Assembly (NCBI GenBank): GCA_029940115.1
Contig: JAOZRQ010000130.1
Location: forward strand, 6,806 to 14,326
Direction: 5' to 3'
DNA length: 7,521 nucleotides
DNA from: Desulfobacterales bacterium
GTDB taxonomy: Bacteria; Desulfobacterota; Desulfobacteria; Desulfobacterales; 4be13
The notes under the pieces were generated by a model. The model had not been told where the DNA came from and did not search any database. It worked only from the letters and a program-made list of their open reading frames with translations. Within the stretch, counting starts at the first letter, position 1. Every line of letters begins with the position of its first letter. A program made the position numbers and the translations under genes. Shown in pieces: positions 7,521 through 7,521 of the stretch.

Positions 7521-7521
7521 T

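Larger units (their letters stand above)
7205..7521. other. AT-rich non-coding region upstream of the kinase gene
   Basis: I find no supportable gene in these 317 bases. The region holds a perfect palindrome at 7245-7258, a possible kinase promoter at 7322-7350, two AATTTTTTC copies at 7352-7360 and 7370-7378, and a very AT-rich right end (20 G/C among the last 81 bases) with repeats. The neighbouring gene on the right is outside the window, so whether this is a divergent promoter region or the space behind another gene cannot be decided. Confidence 0.6.

Overview
The window holds two genes that point towards each other, a short gap between their ends, and an AT-rich leader at the right edge. 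The best guess for the organism is a GC-rich, Gram-negative delta-proteobacterium (Desulfobacterota, perhaps Desulfobacterales). This is inferred from the NtrY-type kinase and from the C-terminal tail of the large protein (a helix plus one EF-hand loop), which resembles tails common on exported proteins of that group. No rRNA or other marker gene is present, so the placement is tentative.

Positions 1-4862 (+) carry the 3' part of a very large gene for a modular, repeat-built protein, almost certainly exported. Its start lies left of the window. In order, the visible part has seven BACON-type beta-sandwich repeats, three cadherin-like repeats, two SbsA/Big_5-type Ig-like domains, seven FG-GAP/VCBS repeats that should close into one seven-bladed beta-propeller, and a tail with one canonical EF-hand loop. 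The layout suggests a long stalk presenting a calcium-binding head, as in a surface adhesin or cell-envelope structural protein. No catalytic domain is seen.

Positions 4863-4975 are a 113-bp gap between the converging 3' ends, holding at most a weak GC-only hairpin. Positions 4976-7204 (-) encode a complete 742-residue membrane sensor histidine kinase of the NtrY type: four membrane segments, an extracytoplasmic sensor region, HAMP, PAS, HisKA and HATPase_c, all with intact key residues. Its expected sigma-54-dependent response regulator is not directly downstream, because the convergent large gene occupies that place.

Positions 7205-7521 contain no supportable gene. They carry the kinase's upstream region, with a perfect 14-bp palindrome 41 bp before the start codon, a candidate leftward promoter, and at the right edge an AT-rich stretch (20 G/C in the last 81 bases) with imperfect direct repeats, a 10-bp inverted repeat and a possible rightward promoter.

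The two genes show no sequence-level sign of working together. I see no clear new molecular system. The points most worth following are the recent expansion of near-identical BACON copies, the module order and EF-hand tail of the large protein, and the palindrome upstream of the kinase.
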